Assembly: GCF_001486505.1 (NCBI RefSeq)
Contig: NZ_LN909048.1
Location: 18,964-82,963, forward strand
Direction: 5' to 3'
Origin: Paenibacillus rubinfantis
GTDB lineage: Bacteria > Bacillota > Bacilli > Paenibacillales > Paenibacillaceae
Length of the DNA stretch: 64,000 bases
In this document: positions 35,558 to 45,177 of the stretch, piece after piece
Layout: each line of letters opens with the position of its first letter
Position numbering within the stretch: position 1 is the first letter of the stretch
The notes under the pieces: model-generated
The model's database searches: none
What the model was told of the DNA's origin: nothing
What the model saw: only the letters and a program-made list of their open reading frames with translations
Position numbers and translations under genes: made by a program

Positions 35558-36753
35558 CCCTGAAGCAGGGCGCTCGTGACCGCCACCAGCGCGCCGGGCG
35601 CCGCTGTCCAGGCCCCCCAAGCCAAGGTGGCCGCCCCCGCCGCATCCTCGTACAGCATCACGTTGATGGGCGCAGCCAACAAGGCCAGGCCCAGCGAAGC
35701 CGCCAGGCCGATCAACCAAAACCAGCGCAAAGCCACCTGCACCTGCCGCCGGATCGCCCCGGCGTCTCCCTTCATCTGCAGCTCGGCCATCGACGGGATG
35801 AACAACACCGACAACGAGGTCGCCAGCATCGTCACCAGCTGCACCAGCGGGATCCCCCGGTTGTAAACCCCCACTTGTGCCATGATACGCAGCTCCTCGC
35901 CGTGGGCAGAGAGCAGGCGCGGCAACGTAAACGTGTCCACCAAGCTGATTAACGGAACCGCCAGCGCGGCAAAGCTAATCGGCACCGCATCCTTCAGCAA
36001 CGTAGGCAGAAGCTGCCTGCGACGTTTCCGCTGCGACAGCTGATCCACATTTGCACGCTGCATCCCTTCTCCGTAAGCGGACAGTACCTGTTTCCGTGCG
36101 CTCTTCTCCCTCCGCCAATACAACAACATCCCCCCAAGACCCGCGGCCGCTCCGGCCGAGGAGCCGATAAGCGCCCCGCCGGCGAGCTCCGCCTCTCCGG
36201 CCCCAATCCGGCTTAACCCTAACAGCAGAACGATCATCACCGTGACGCGGACCGCCTGCTCCAACACCTGGGAAACCGCGGTAGGCGTCATCCTTTGATG
36301 TCCCTGAAAGTACCCCCGCAGCGCCGCCGCCACCGGGACGAGCAGCAACGCCGGCGCCGCCCCGCGAAAAGCCGGGATCAACAGCCGGCTGCCGATCAGT
36401 TGCGCCAGAAACGGCGCCCCAAAATAAAGCAGCCCCGCAAAGGCAACCCCCAAGACCAGCATTGCGGCCGACGCCAGTCGCAGCACCTCGCCTCGTTCCC
36501 GTTCCAGACTGGGCGCCTGGCGTTCCGCCACGAATTTGGCCACCGCTGCCTGAAAGCCGGATGTCGTGAGCGTAATCAAAAGCGTATAAAAAGGATATAC
36601 CGTATTATAAATGCCAAATACGCCGTCTCCTCCGATATTTTGCAGCGGAATCTTCTGCAGCATCCCCAGCAGCTTGGTGACCAACGCCGCCGCGCTTAGC
36701 ACGGCCGCCCCCTTCAGCAGCTTCGAGGACAAGCTTTCCTTCGTTTCCATCAT
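35527..36753 (-). pseudogene. yabM: YabM-like polysaccharide/lipid flippase, N-terminal part
   Basis: A MATE/MOP-superfamily membrane protein of the SpoVB type, with about eleven hydrophobic segments over some 400 residues, beginning SSKLLKGAAVLSAAALVTKLLGMLQKIPLQNIGGDGVFGIYN. B. subtilis YabM has about 530 residues; here the frame ends early in TSRRV, encoded by adapter-like sequence. The last genuine residues are probably ALLQGRLFF. The real gene is probably intact, with part lost at the junction at 35520-35557. Confidence 0.75.
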
Positions 36754-36959
36754 GGCAACCTACTTTGCTTCATCAATAATGACCTATTGCATCAACTAAC
36801 AGGTTCCATTATATGACGAAACAAGGGGCTGCCGCCATTTCCCCCCGGGTGAAACGCAAAAAACTTACACATCCCTCGAAAGTTTCGGCCGGACCAAGTC
36901 CGCCCCAAACAGCGGGTGTGTGTAAGTTCCTCCATGCGCCATACTTGTTGCCTATGGTT

Positions 36960-37502
36960 CTATTGCTCCATCTGTTTAGCCAGAAAACCAGCCGCCGTTT
37001 CGGCCATTTTCGATTCCAAATCGGACATTTTTACGGAATCGTCTTTGTTGACGAGCACCACCGTTCCGATCGGATCTCCGCCGGCAATAATCGGCGCGAT
37101 AACGAACGAGGAGAGGTTCTCCGGATGATCCTTTGTGATTTCGTAGGACCCCGACTCCGCTTCCATAATGATTTTACGGCCATCCATACTGCTCTCCAGC
37201 AGCGAACTGATTTGCTTTTCCAGATATTCTTTCTTAGAAGCCCCCGCCACAGCAATAATCGTATCTCGGTCGGAGATTAAGGTAATATGACTGGTGCTTT
37301 CATACAACGACTCCGCATACTCCTTGGCGAAATCACCCAGCTCGCCGATCGGCGAATATTTCTTCAGAATCACTTCTCCATCCCGGTCCACAAAAATTTC
37401 GAGCGGATCTCCTTCCCGAATTCGCAGCGTGCGGCGAATTTCCTTAGGGATAACAACACGGCCCAGATCATCGATACGGCGTACAATACCAGTAGCTTTC
37501 AT
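36960..37502 (-). CDS. spoVT: Stage V sporulation protein T, AbrB-like regulator
   Basis: A forespore transcription regulator of sigma-G genes. The N-terminal AbrB-type swapped-hairpin DNA-binding domain (MKATGIVRRIDDLGRVVIPKEIRRTLRIREGDPLEIFVD) covers residues 1-52, and a C-terminal GAF domain covers about 60-178. At 180 residues it has family-typical length. It lies between mfd-prsA and yabM as expected. Confidence 0.96.
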   Translation of the reverse strand: MKATGIVRRIDDLGRVVIPKEIRRTLRIREGDPLEIFVDRDGEVILKKYSPIGELGDFAKEYAESLYESTSHITLISDRDTIIAVAGASKKEYLEKQISSLLESSMDGRKIIMEAESGSYEITKDHPENLSSFVIAPIIAGGDPIGTVVLVNKDDSVKMSDLESKMAETAAGFLAKQMEQ

Positions 37503-37763
37503 TTCACTTGATGCCCCGCTTTCTTAGAAGTTTTGAACTACGGCTTGAATTTCCTTAAGCTTCACCTATTCGGACTTTATACGTAATCTGCGGCTTACAC
37601 AGTGTATGCGCCATGAGCTTCGCCAAAACGAGCGGCCGAAGGTGGGGACAGGGATGGCTTGTTCTGTGATTATGACCATAGTATTCATCCCGGGCGAACA
37701 CCTTATTCATCATAATGAACCATGATTTTTAACCCCTTGCCGCGTATAGGTAAAAATGTCCTC

Positions 37764-37793
37764 GCAAAAAAACAGCGCGGAACTCCCGCGCTG
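37764..37793 (-). terminator. Terminator of prsA
   Basis: Minus-strand stem AGCGCGG / CCGCGCT, loop GAGTT, followed by GTTTTTTTGCG, 14 bases past the prsA stop. Confidence 0.9.
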
Positions 37794-37807
37794 CTTCCTT
37801 GTTCTGC

Positions 37808-38941
37808 TTATTTGTTCGTATCGTTCCCAGCCCCGTTGCCGTTTGTTCCAGCGTTTCCGGCGTTGCCGGACCCTTCCGTACCGGCATTGGTCCCTGCGTC
37901 GGTCCCGGCGTTCGTTCCGTTCCCCGCATTGGTGCCTGCATCCGTGTCGTTTTCGCCCGTGTTGGTTTCCACTTTAGGCAATTCGATTTTCTTGATGATC
38001 TTCTTCTCCAGATCACCCGACATGAACTCGTCCAATTTGTTGGAGGCCAACGTCGTTTGGATCATGTCTTTCTGCTCTTGGGTCAAATCTTCAAATTTCT
38101 TCTCGGTCCGAGATTCCACACGAATAATGTGGTAGCCGTATTCGGTCTCTACCGGATCACCGATTTCGTTCACCGGTTGGGTCAAGGCAGCTTGCTTAAA
38201 AGCTTCTACCCAATTGCTGACCTCCACGTTTTCGTACAAACCGCCGTTATCCTTGGAGCCTGGGTCTTCGGAGTACTCTTTCGCCAAAGTGGCGAAATCC
38301 TCACCCTTGTCCAACTTAGCTTTGACATCCTTCGCCAGCTTCAAAGCGTCCTCAGAGGTACGCTCTTTGCCGTCCGGATCGGTGAAGTTGATCAGGATAT
38401 GACGGACCGAAGCCGTCGTATAATCCTGCTTCGTCGCTTCAAATTCCTTCTTCACGTCGTCCTCGGAGATCTTCAGCCGTTCGCCTTCCATCACGGTATA
38501 AATCCGCACCATGTAGTTCTTGAACTCCGCTTCGGTCAGCTTCTGAGCGTCCAGCATTTGCTTGAAGTTGTCCTCGCCGTACGAGGATTTCATCAGGTCA
38601 AACTGCTCTTCCGCCTTCTTCTTGCCGGCTTCCTTGGTCTTGTCGTCGGCTTTGGTTTCAAGGTATTCATAAGCGATCTCCTGCTTGATCAAATACTGGC
38701 GGAAATCCTCCATTTGCATGAACTGTTCCATTTGCGGCTGAAGCGCCAGTACGATCCGCTGCTCGCGGTCCCACTCGTTCTCTGTAATTTCGCCGCCTTC
38801 GTACGTTGCGATGACCTTACTCGTATCGTTCCCTCCCGAGCTTGCTTCTTTTTTACCGCATCCCGCCATGACGGAGAAAGCCAATACCGCCACGAGTGCG
38901 ATCAGCAGCGTTCTCCATGAGCGCCTTTTACTTTGAAACAT
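37808..38941 (-). CDS. prsA: Peptidyl-prolyl cis-trans isomerase lipoprotein, PrsA/SurA-like
   Basis: An extracytoplasmic foldase of 377 residues. The lipoprotein signal ends in the lipobox VMAGC (cysteine near residue 28). A SurA_N-like region (about 50-190) precedes a parvulin domain (about 205-295: VRHILINF...EYSEDPGSKDNGG...GYHIIRV). The last 50 residues are a low-complexity Gly/Thr/Asn/Ala tail (NAGTDAGTNAGTEG). The ATG at 38941 gives a proper signal peptide and overlaps mfd by 14 bases. B. subtilis has no such gene between mfd and spoVT. Confidence 0.92.
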   Translation of the reverse strand: MFQSKRRSWRTLLIALVAVLAFSVMAGCGKKEASSGGNDTSKVIATYEGGEITENEWDREQRIVLALQPQMEQFMQMEDFRQYLIKQEIAYEYLETKADDKTKEAGKKKAEEQFDLMKSSYGEDNFKQMLDAQKLTEAEFKNYMVRIYTVMEGERLKISEDDVKKEFEATKQDYTTASVRHILINFTDPDGKERTSEDALKLAKDVKAKLDKGEDFATLAKEYSEDPGSKDNGGLYENVEVSNWVEAFKQAALTQPVNEIGDPVETEYGYHIIRVESRTEKKFEDLTQEQKDMIQTTLASNKLDEFMSGDLEKKIIKKIELPKVETNTGENDTDAGTNAGNGTNAGTDAGTNAGTEGSGNAGNAGTNGNGAGNDTNK

Positions 38942-41900
38942 CCTGTAGTTCCCCTTTCGCTTTGAACGCATCCTTCAGGGCTCCGAGAAACTGCTCCAAC
39001 AAGCCCATCAATTCTTTGTCGTCCATTCCCTTGGTTTTAATCCGGATGAGCATCACGGATCCTTGACTAAATTGTACACGTCTTCCGAACAGATTGCCAA
39101 CTTCCGCGAGCTTGCTTGGAACGACGACCTTTTCCCGACCTTCGTAGAATTTGATCGTCACTTCCTCGCCTCGCAGCGTCAGCGACTCGATGCCATACTG
39201 CTTCCCGTACAGTTTGACACGGGCGACAGCCAGGAGATTCTGCACGGCTTCCGGCAGCTCGCCGAACCGGTCCAGCAGCTCGTCCTCCAGCTCGGCTACG
39301 TCCTCAAATGACGCAGCGGAGGCGGTTTTCTTGTAAATCTCGATCTTCTGAATACTGTCGTAAATGTAGTCCGACGGTAAATACGCATCGATCCCCAGAT
39401 CGATCGTTGTATTCCATGTCGCTTCGGCTGGGACCGTCTCGCCAAGCATCGTGATTTTGCGCTTCTGGATTTCTTCGGCCAGCATCTGCGAGTACAGATC
39501 GAAACCCACGGAAGCGATAAAGCCGTGCTGCTCCGCGCCAAGCAAATTGCCCGCGCCGCGGATGGCCAGGTCGCGCATGGCGATTTTGAAGCCCGAACCC
39601 AGCTCGGTGAATTCCTTGATGGACTGCAGCCGCTTCTCCGCGACCTCGGTTAATGACTTGTCACGTTGATACGTGAAGTAAGCGTAAGCGATCCGGTTCG
39701 ACCGTCCCACGCGGCCGCGAAGCTGGTACAGCTGGGACAAGCCCATTTTGTCGGCATCGTGAACAATCAGCGTGTTGACGTTCGGAATATCGACGCCGGT
39801 CTCGATGATGCTGGTGCTGACCAGGACGTCGTATTCCCCGTCAAGGAAATCCAGAATCGTCTTCTCCAGCTCCTGCTCCGACATTTGGCCATGGCCAATC
39901 CCGACACGCGCATCAGGAACCAGCAACGAAATTTGCGAGGCCATTTCCTGAATGCCTTGCACGCGGTTATACAGGTAGTAGATCTGTCCTCCCCGCGCCA
40001 TTTCGCGCTCGATCGCTTCGCGCACGAGCGATTGGCTGTGCTCAACCACATAGGTCTGCACCGGGAACCGGTTCTCCGGCGGCGTTTCGATGACCGACAG
40101 GTCGCGAACGCCCAGCATCGACATATGCAAGGTCCGCGGAATCGGCGTCGCCGTCAGGGTCAGCACGTCCACGTTCGTTTTCAGCTTTTTCAGCTTCTCT
40201 TTATGCGTTACGCCAAACCGCTGCTCTTCGTCAACGATCAACAGGCCTAAATCCTTGAACACCAGATCCTGCGACAAAATCCGGTGGGTTCCGATCACGA
40301 CGTCTACCGTGCCTTGACGAACCCCCTTAATCGTTTCGTTCTGCTCCTTGCGGCTGCGGAAGCGACTTAGCGACTGAATGTTAATCGGATATCCGGCAAA
40401 CCGCTCGCGGAACGTCTCATAATGCTGCTGGGCCAAAATCGTTGTCGGCACGAGTACCGCCACCTGCTTGCCTTCGATCGCCGCCTTGAAGGCCGCGCGG
40501 ATCGCAACCTCGGTCTTGCCATACCCTACGTCGCCGCACAGCAAGCGGTCCATCGGACGGCTTTGCTCCATATCCTTCTTGATCTCTTGGATTGCCCGCA
40601 ACTGGTCCGGCGTCTCCTCATACGGGAACATGGCCTCAAATTCCTGCTGCTCGGGAGTGTCCTTCTCGAAGGCATACCCTGGCGCGGCTTGCCGCTCCGC
40701 GTACAGCTTGATCAAATCGTCGGCAATGTCCTGTACGGAGGAACGGACTTTATTTTTCACACGAGTCCATTCGTTGCCGCCCAGCTTATAGACCTTCGGC
40801 TCCTTATCCTCGGAACCGACGTACTTCTGAATCATGTCGATCTGTTCGATCGGTACCGACAGCTTATCGCCGCCGGCATAGAGAATATGCATGTAATCCT
40901 TGTGGATTCCGCCGACCTCCAGCGTGCCGATCCCCATGTATTTCCCGATCCCGTGATTCTGATGGACGACGTAATCGCCCACCTTCAGCTCGGTGTAGCT
41001 CTTGATCCGTTCGGCATTGTCCATGCTTTTGCCGACGCGGCGCGCTTTACGTTGTTTCTGGGAGAACATCTCGCCTTCGGTAATGACGACGAGGTGGACG
41101 GACGGCAGCTCAAATCCAGACTGCAGGTTACCCTGCAGCAGCGACGGCTCCTCAATGCCATAGTCCTGCAGCACCCGCCGCATCCGATCCATGCGCTCTT
41201 CGTTGCTAGCCAGCATGATGACGTGGGCTCCGCTCTTTTTCCAACGCTCCATCTCCGCCTTCAGCACGTTCATTTGCCCGTGAAAATCCTGCATCGCCCG
41301 CGTCACGAAGTTTACGATATTCTGCGGCTGGGAATGCGGCACTTGGCGCAGGAACAACGACATAAACAACGTCTGGAATGGACGGTGGTAAATCAGGTGA
41401 TCCACGTCCACCGCCAGCGACAGGTCCGGAAGGCTTTTGCCATTCTGGAACAGGTGCAGATTCCATTCCGCTTCATCGCGTTCCAGCTGCTTGGCCGTTT
41501 CGAGTAAGCGCGCCGGCTCGTCGAGCAACAGCAGCGTATCCTTCGGCATGTAGTCGTATAGCGTTTTTCGCTCCGGATAAATCAAAGAAATATATTTATA
41601 GATTTCCGAAAAATAAACATGCTCGCGCAGCATTTCCATCTCTTTGAACAGCTCTTCGCGGAGGCGGTTTTTAGCCTGACGGTCGGTCATCTTGTCCAGC
41701 TGAATCTCCAGTTTCTCGGACACCGCCTGCGCCGCCTGTTCCAGCCGCTCCTTCGAAGAGATCAGTTCCTTGCACGGTGGAATGAACACTTCCTTGATCT
41801 GGTCGACCGACCGCTGATCCGCCGGATCAAAGGTTCGGATCGAATCGACCTCATCATCAAACAGCTCCACCCGGTAAGCCGTGGAGGCTGTCAGTGGATA

Positions 41901-42461
41901 GAAGTCGATGATCCCGCCGCGCAAGCTCATCTCGCCGCGGGATTCCACCCGTTCGACCCGCTCATAACCGAGCTCAACCATTTGGGTCAGGAAATGCTCC
42001 AGCTCCAGCGTACCCCCAAGCCGGACCGTCAGTCCCGCTTCAGCCATCGCCTCCGGCGTTGGGATAAAGCGGCGAATGCCGGAATAAGGCACCACCACAA
42101 CGCCCCGGAAGCCCCGGGAACATTGCAGCAGCACCTCGATCCGCTGCGCCAGCGTTTCCGGGCTGGACACAGCCGATTCGGCCGCAACCAGCTCATTGGC
42201 TGGGTACAACATCACCTGATCTGGTGAGAGCGCTTCCTGTAAATCTTCATATATTTTCTGAGCGGCAAACATATTGTGGGTTACGACGAGCAGCGGCCGG
42301 TTCGTTTCTTGATGCAGCGCAGCCAGCATCACCTGTCTGGATGAACCCGACAAGCCGGAGATCAACTGCTCCTTCATGCCCGAGTTCACGCCCGCTACCG
42401 TCGAAGCAAAATCGGTATCGCGTGAAAAAGCTTGAATAAGTGCTTGTAGCAAATGAGGCAC
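38928..42461 (-). CDS. mfd: Transcription-repair coupling factor
   Basis: Mfd displaces RNA polymerase stalled at lesions and recruits UvrA. The 1177 residues show the UvrB-like N-terminal modules (1-350), the CarD-like polymerase-interaction domain (KVGDYVVHQNHGIGKYMGI, about 495-560), RecG-like motor motifs (GDVGYGKTEVAIRAA, DEEQRFGV, QLRGRVGRSNRIAYAYF) and the TRCF C-terminal domain. It has family-typical length and a conserved position downstream of fin. Confidence 0.97.
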   Translation of the reverse strand: MPHLLQALIQAFSRDTDFASTVAGVNSGMKEQLISGLSGSSRQVMLAALHQETNRPLLVVTHNMFAAQKIYEDLQEALSPDQVMLYPANELVAAESAVSSPETLAQRIEVLLQCSRGFRGVVVVPYSGIRRFIPTPEAMAEAGLTVRLGGTLELEHFLTQMVELGYERVERVESRGEMSLRGGIIDFYPLTASTAYRVELFDDEVDSIRTFDPADQRSVDQIKEVFIPPCKELISSKERLEQAAQAVSEKLEIQLDKMTDRQAKNRLREELFKEMEMLREHVYFSEIYKYISLIYPERKTLYDYMPKDTLLLLDEPARLLETAKQLERDEAEWNLHLFQNGKSLPDLSLAVDVDHLIYHRPFQTLFMSLFLRQVPHSQPQNIVNFVTRAMQDFHGQMNVLKAEMERWKKSGAHVIMLASNEERMDRMRRVLQDYGIEEPSLLQGNLQSGFELPSVHLVVITEGEMFSQKQRKARRVGKSMDNAERIKSYTELKVGDYVVHQNHGIGKYMGIGTLEVGGIHKDYMHILYAGGDKLSVPIEQIDMIQKYVGSEDKEPKVYKLGGNEWTRVKNKVRSSVQDIADDLIKLYAERQAAPGYAFEKDTPEQQEFEAMFPYEETPDQLRAIQEIKKDMEQSRPMDRLLCGDVGYGKTEVAIRAAFKAAIEGKQVAVLVPTTILAQQHYETFRERFAGYPINIQSLSRFRSRKEQNETIKGVRQGTVDVVIGTHRILSQDLVFKDLGLLIVDEEQRFGVTHKEKLKKLKTNVDVLTLTATPIPRTLHMSMLGVRDLSVIETPPENRFPVQTYVVEHSQSLVREAIEREMARGGQIYYLYNRVQGIQEMASQISLLVPDARVGIGHGQMSEQELEKTILDFLDGEYDVLVSTSIIETGVDIPNVNTLIVHDADKMGLSQLYQLRGRVGRSNRIAYAYFTYQRDKSLTEVAEKRLQSIKEFTELGSGFKIAMRDLAIRGAGNLLGAEQHGFIASVGFDLYSQMLAEEIQKRKITMLGETVPAEATWNTTIDLGIDAYLPSDYIYDSIQKIEIYKKTASAASFEDVAELEDELLDRFGELPEAVQNLLAVARVKLYGKQYGIESLTLRGEEVTIKFYEGREKVVVPSKLAEVGNLFGRRVQFSQGSVMLIRIKTKGMDDKELMGLLEQFLGALKDAFKAKGELQDVSK

Positions 42462-42532
42462 CTCTCTTACTGCTAATGGATAGAAAACAATCTATATCTA
42501 AAGCCAATGGTTAAGTCCACCTTACCCGAACC

Positions 42533-42565
42533 AAAAAGGAGCCTCAGCAAACGTGCCAAGGCTCT
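42533..42565 (-). terminator. Terminator of fin
   Basis: Minus-strand stem GAGCCTTGGCA / TGCTGAGGCTC around CGTT, followed by CTTTTTGG, between fin and mfd. Confidence 0.8.
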
Positions 42566-42616
42566 ATACCCGTAAATTCCGGTGAATTTTGTCCATTGTT
42601 CCTGAGAGCTAGCCGA

Positions 42617-42847
42617 TTACTGCAAGGGATTCGCAAGCAGCATCAGCTCTGGGTTATGGTCGAGTGCTTCCCTGCAATAATCGCAGGTCACCCGGACCGT
42701 CATTTCCCCGTTAGAATCATACGCTATTATATCTCTCCGCTCATCGGGGGTCAAGGAATGGAAGCCTAATTGGGCTTCTGTGACCTGAGGCGCTTCAATT
42801 CTACCAATCACCGTCCGGCAGTGCCGGCAAACGTAGTTTATAGCCAT
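42617..42847 (-). CDS. fin: Anti-sigma-F factor Fin
   Basis: A 76-residue zinc-finger-like protein (formerly YabK) with CxxC pairs CRHC (residues 7-10) and CDYC (residues 55-58). In B. subtilis Fin binds sigma-F to help the switch to sigma-G in the forespore. Its position between pth and mfd is conserved. Confidence 0.93.
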   Translation of the reverse strand: MAINYVCRHCRTVIGRIEAPQVTEAQLGFHSLTPDERRDIIAYDSNGEMTVRVTCDYCREALDHNPELMLLANPLQ

Positions 42848-42929
42848 CTATATGCCTCCTGAAGATTCTTTATGTCTCCAGTATGCCCCAGAAGGCCGGC
42901 TTTTAGCCTATCAGCCCGCTCTATACACC

Positions 42930-43490
42930 TTAGCCGTTAAACTTGGCCATCGTTTGTTCAAACGTATGGTCCAAGCTGTATTCCAACGCATCACACGCCG
43001 CTTGAATGGACTGCTCGAGCAGCGGCTTCTCTTTCTTCGCGAACCCTGACAGGACATAATCAACCACCGCAAACCCCGGCTCCGGCCGGGAAATGCCCAT
43101 CCGGATTCGGTTAAACGTCTGCGTGCCGGTATGCTGAATAATCGACTTAATGCCGTTATGCCCGCCGGCACTACCTTGATACCGCAGCCGATTGCGTCCC
43201 AATTCGGTGTCGAGATCGTCGTACACGACGATCATGTCGTCAATCGATGCCTTATAGTAGTCCATATAAGCGCGTACGGCTTCACCGGACAGGTTCATAT
43301 AAGTCATCGGCTTAATCAGCACGACTTTGCCGCCCGGCAGCATTCCCTCCCCGATCAAAGCCTTGCATTTGCTCTGCTTGATCTCGACGCCATGCCGGCG
43401 CGCCAGCTCATCCACGGCCATAAAGCCGATGTTATGCCGGGTTTTCTCATATTGGGCTCCCGGATTGCCGAGCCCTACGATCCACTTCAT
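42930..43490 (-). CDS. pth: Peptidyl-tRNA hydrolase
   Basis: Releases tRNA from prematurely dropped peptidyl-tRNA. The 186 residues contain the family motifs GLGNPGAQYEKTRHNIGF (catalytic His20), KPMTYMNLSGEAV and GGHNGIKSI. It is spoVC in B. subtilis and lies next to fin as there. No ctc/ribosomal L25-like gene lies between it and prs. Confidence 0.96.
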   Translation of the reverse strand: MKWIVGLGNPGAQYEKTRHNIGFMAVDELARRHGVEIKQSKCKALIGEGMLPGGKVVLIKPMTYMNLSGEAVRAYMDYYKASIDDMIVVYDDLDTELGRNRLRYQGSAGGHNGIKSIIQHTGTQTFNRIRMGISRPEPGFAVVDYVLSGFAKKEKPLLEQSIQAACDALEYSLDHTFEQTMAKFNG

Positions 43491-43861
43491 CGTTCATGTA
43501 CCTCCAAATCAGGTTACTATGGCGTTCCTCACACTCTATAGTAGCTTAATACCGCCACTGGTGCGTGGTTCTTCGTTAAACCAACTAACTTCTCACACGA
43601 ATTAACTGGATAATGTACCGTTAATTTTGAAGGAATCCGGTTGTATGCGAAAAATCGCCCAAATTCCAGTTAAACTTTTAACCGACGGGGAGTGCCAACG
43701 ATCCCGTCGTCCCCTATTACTCCTCACCCCACTGCCACGGCAGGGCTTTGCGGAAAGAATCCCGAATGGAGTCAGTCGCCTCAGGTTTTGTTTTATGGTG
43801 AAAGTTTGCGGAGCGGGCTTTGTTGTTGGAAATCCTCCGTTGGGCGGATTAAGGCAAGAGG

Positions 43862-43976
43862 GTGAAATGATTCTGAAGAAGCGGAGCGTTCGCCTTTGTG
43901 AGCGGATTTCTACAATTTCTGAATGCAGTCCAATCCAAGAAATCCGCGAGCAACAGCGATCGTAAGAACATTTCAC
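43862..43976. repeat. 115-base imperfect palindrome, candidate structured element
   Basis: Outer arms GTGAAATGATTCT and AGAACATTTCAC; inner arms GCGGATTTCT (43902-43911) and AGAAATCCGC (43937-43946). Between them a second GC-rich pairing region and a 26-base loop. It lies in the 630-base gap between pth and prs, where B. subtilis has ctc. The remainder of the gap holds another short inverted repeat (TTAACTGG near 43602, CCAGTTAA near 43670) and the hairpin after prs, but no convincing gene. Confidence 0.6.
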
Positions 43977-44068
43977 ACGGCTGCCTGCTTCCGCCCAACG
44001 CCAACGCCTAAACGAACTCGCGCAGCACCTTTTTCACCAACACGCCTTTGAGCTGCCAATACACCGAT

Positions 44069-44104
44069 AGGGGTTACGTCCCCGCTCGGGAGGACGCAAC
44101 CCCT
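44069..44104 (-). terminator. Strong hairpin after prs, without a T-tract
   Basis: AGGGGTTGCGTCC / GGACGTAACCCCT on the minus strand with a GC-rich loop, 19 bases past the prs stop. No T-tract follows, so it may be a weak terminator or a 3'-end stabiliser. Confidence 0.5.
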
Positions 44105-44122
44105 GGTGTGGCAGTGACCATT

Positions 44123-45076
44123 TTATTCGATCTCAAACAGCTTGCTGATCGACAGCTCCTCGTGCACGCGAATGATCGCTTCGCCCATCAGCGGAGCGAC
44201 GGAGAGCACCTTCAGCTTGCTCGTTGGGTTTGGATGAATGATCGGAATCGTATCGGTTACGATCACTTCCTTCAGCGGAGAGTTTTCCAGACGTTCCATC
44301 GCTGGACCGGACAACACAGGGTGCGTACAGCAAGCGTACACCTCTTCAACCCCGCCTTCCTTCAACGCGTTAGCGCCAAGGACAATCGTACCGGCGGTAT
44401 CGATAATGTCGTCCACGAGGATCGCAGTTTTCCCTTCGATGTTCCCGATAATGTTCATGACCTCGCTGACGTTGGGCTCCGGACGGCGCTTGTCGATGAT
44501 CGCCAGCGGCGCGTTCAGGAAATCGGCCAGCTTGCGGGCACGAACCACCCCGCCATGGTCAGGCGAGACGACAACCGGATTCGGGATATGCTTGGAACGG
44601 AAATATTGGGCCAGAATCGGCACGCCCAGCATGTGATCCACAGGGATATCGAAGAAACCTTGAATCTGCATGGCGTGGAGATCCATCGTAATGACCCGGT
44701 GCGCACCGGCCTTCTCGATCAGATTCGCGACCAACTTGGCCGTGATCGGATCGCGCGAGCGGGCCTTCCGGTCCTGGCGGGCATAACCGTAATACGGGAT
44801 AACTACATTGATGCTCTTGGCCGAAGCTCTTTTCAAAGCATCCACCATGACGAGGAGCTCCATCAAGTTATCGTTGACGGGCGCGCAGGTTGATTGCACC
44901 ACGTAGACGTGGCAGCCCCGGACGCTTTCGGACAGCTTGACTTGAATTTCGCCGTCACTAAAGCTCGTCGTCTCCGAATCCCCCATCGGGATGCCGATGT
45001 AATCGGCGATCTGATGAGCCAATTTCGGGTTGGAGTTACAGGTGAATATCTTTAATTTAGAATCACAATAAGTCAT
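44123..45076 (-). CDS. prs: Ribose-phosphate pyrophosphokinase
   Basis: Makes PRPP from ribose 5-phosphate and ATP, for purine, pyrimidine, histidine and NAD synthesis. The 317 residues include [16 protein letters not shown] near the start, [10 protein letters not shown], and the PRPP-binding loop [11 protein letters not shown] near residue 222. It follows glmU, as prs follows gcaD in B. subtilis. Confidence 0.97.
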   Translation of the reverse strand: MTYCDSKLKIFTCNSNPKLAHQIADYIGIPMGDSETTSFSDGEIQVKLSESVRGCHVYVVQSTCAPVNDNLMELLVMVDALKRASAKSINVVIPYYGYARQDRKARSRDPITAKLVANLIEKAGAHRVITMDLHAMQIQGFFDIPVDHMLGVPILAQYFRSKHIPNPVVVSPDHGGVVRARKLADFLNAPLAIIDKRRPEPNVSEVMNIIGNIEGKTAILVDDIIDTAGTIVLGANALKEGGVEEVYACCTHPVLSGPAMERLENSPLKEVIVTDTIPIIHPNPTSKLKVLSVAPLMGEAIIRVHEELSISKLFEIE

Positions 45077-45177
45077 AAAATTAAAACCCTCCGTGCTGTG
45101 TAGATAGCGTTAGGGCGTTTCATGAACAACCGCCTTTTCAGCTACCCCGTCTATTCAAATGGTCACTGCATCCTTGG

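Noticed and set aside
35527..36753. yabM as a true biological pseudogene
   Set aside because: The break coincides with two back-to-back mosaic-end sequences, so an assembly artefact is more likely.
43627..43965. 112-codon plus-strand frame between prs and pth
   Set aside because: It runs through repeat and palindrome sequence, has no clear ribosome site and an odd composition; coding is unlikely.
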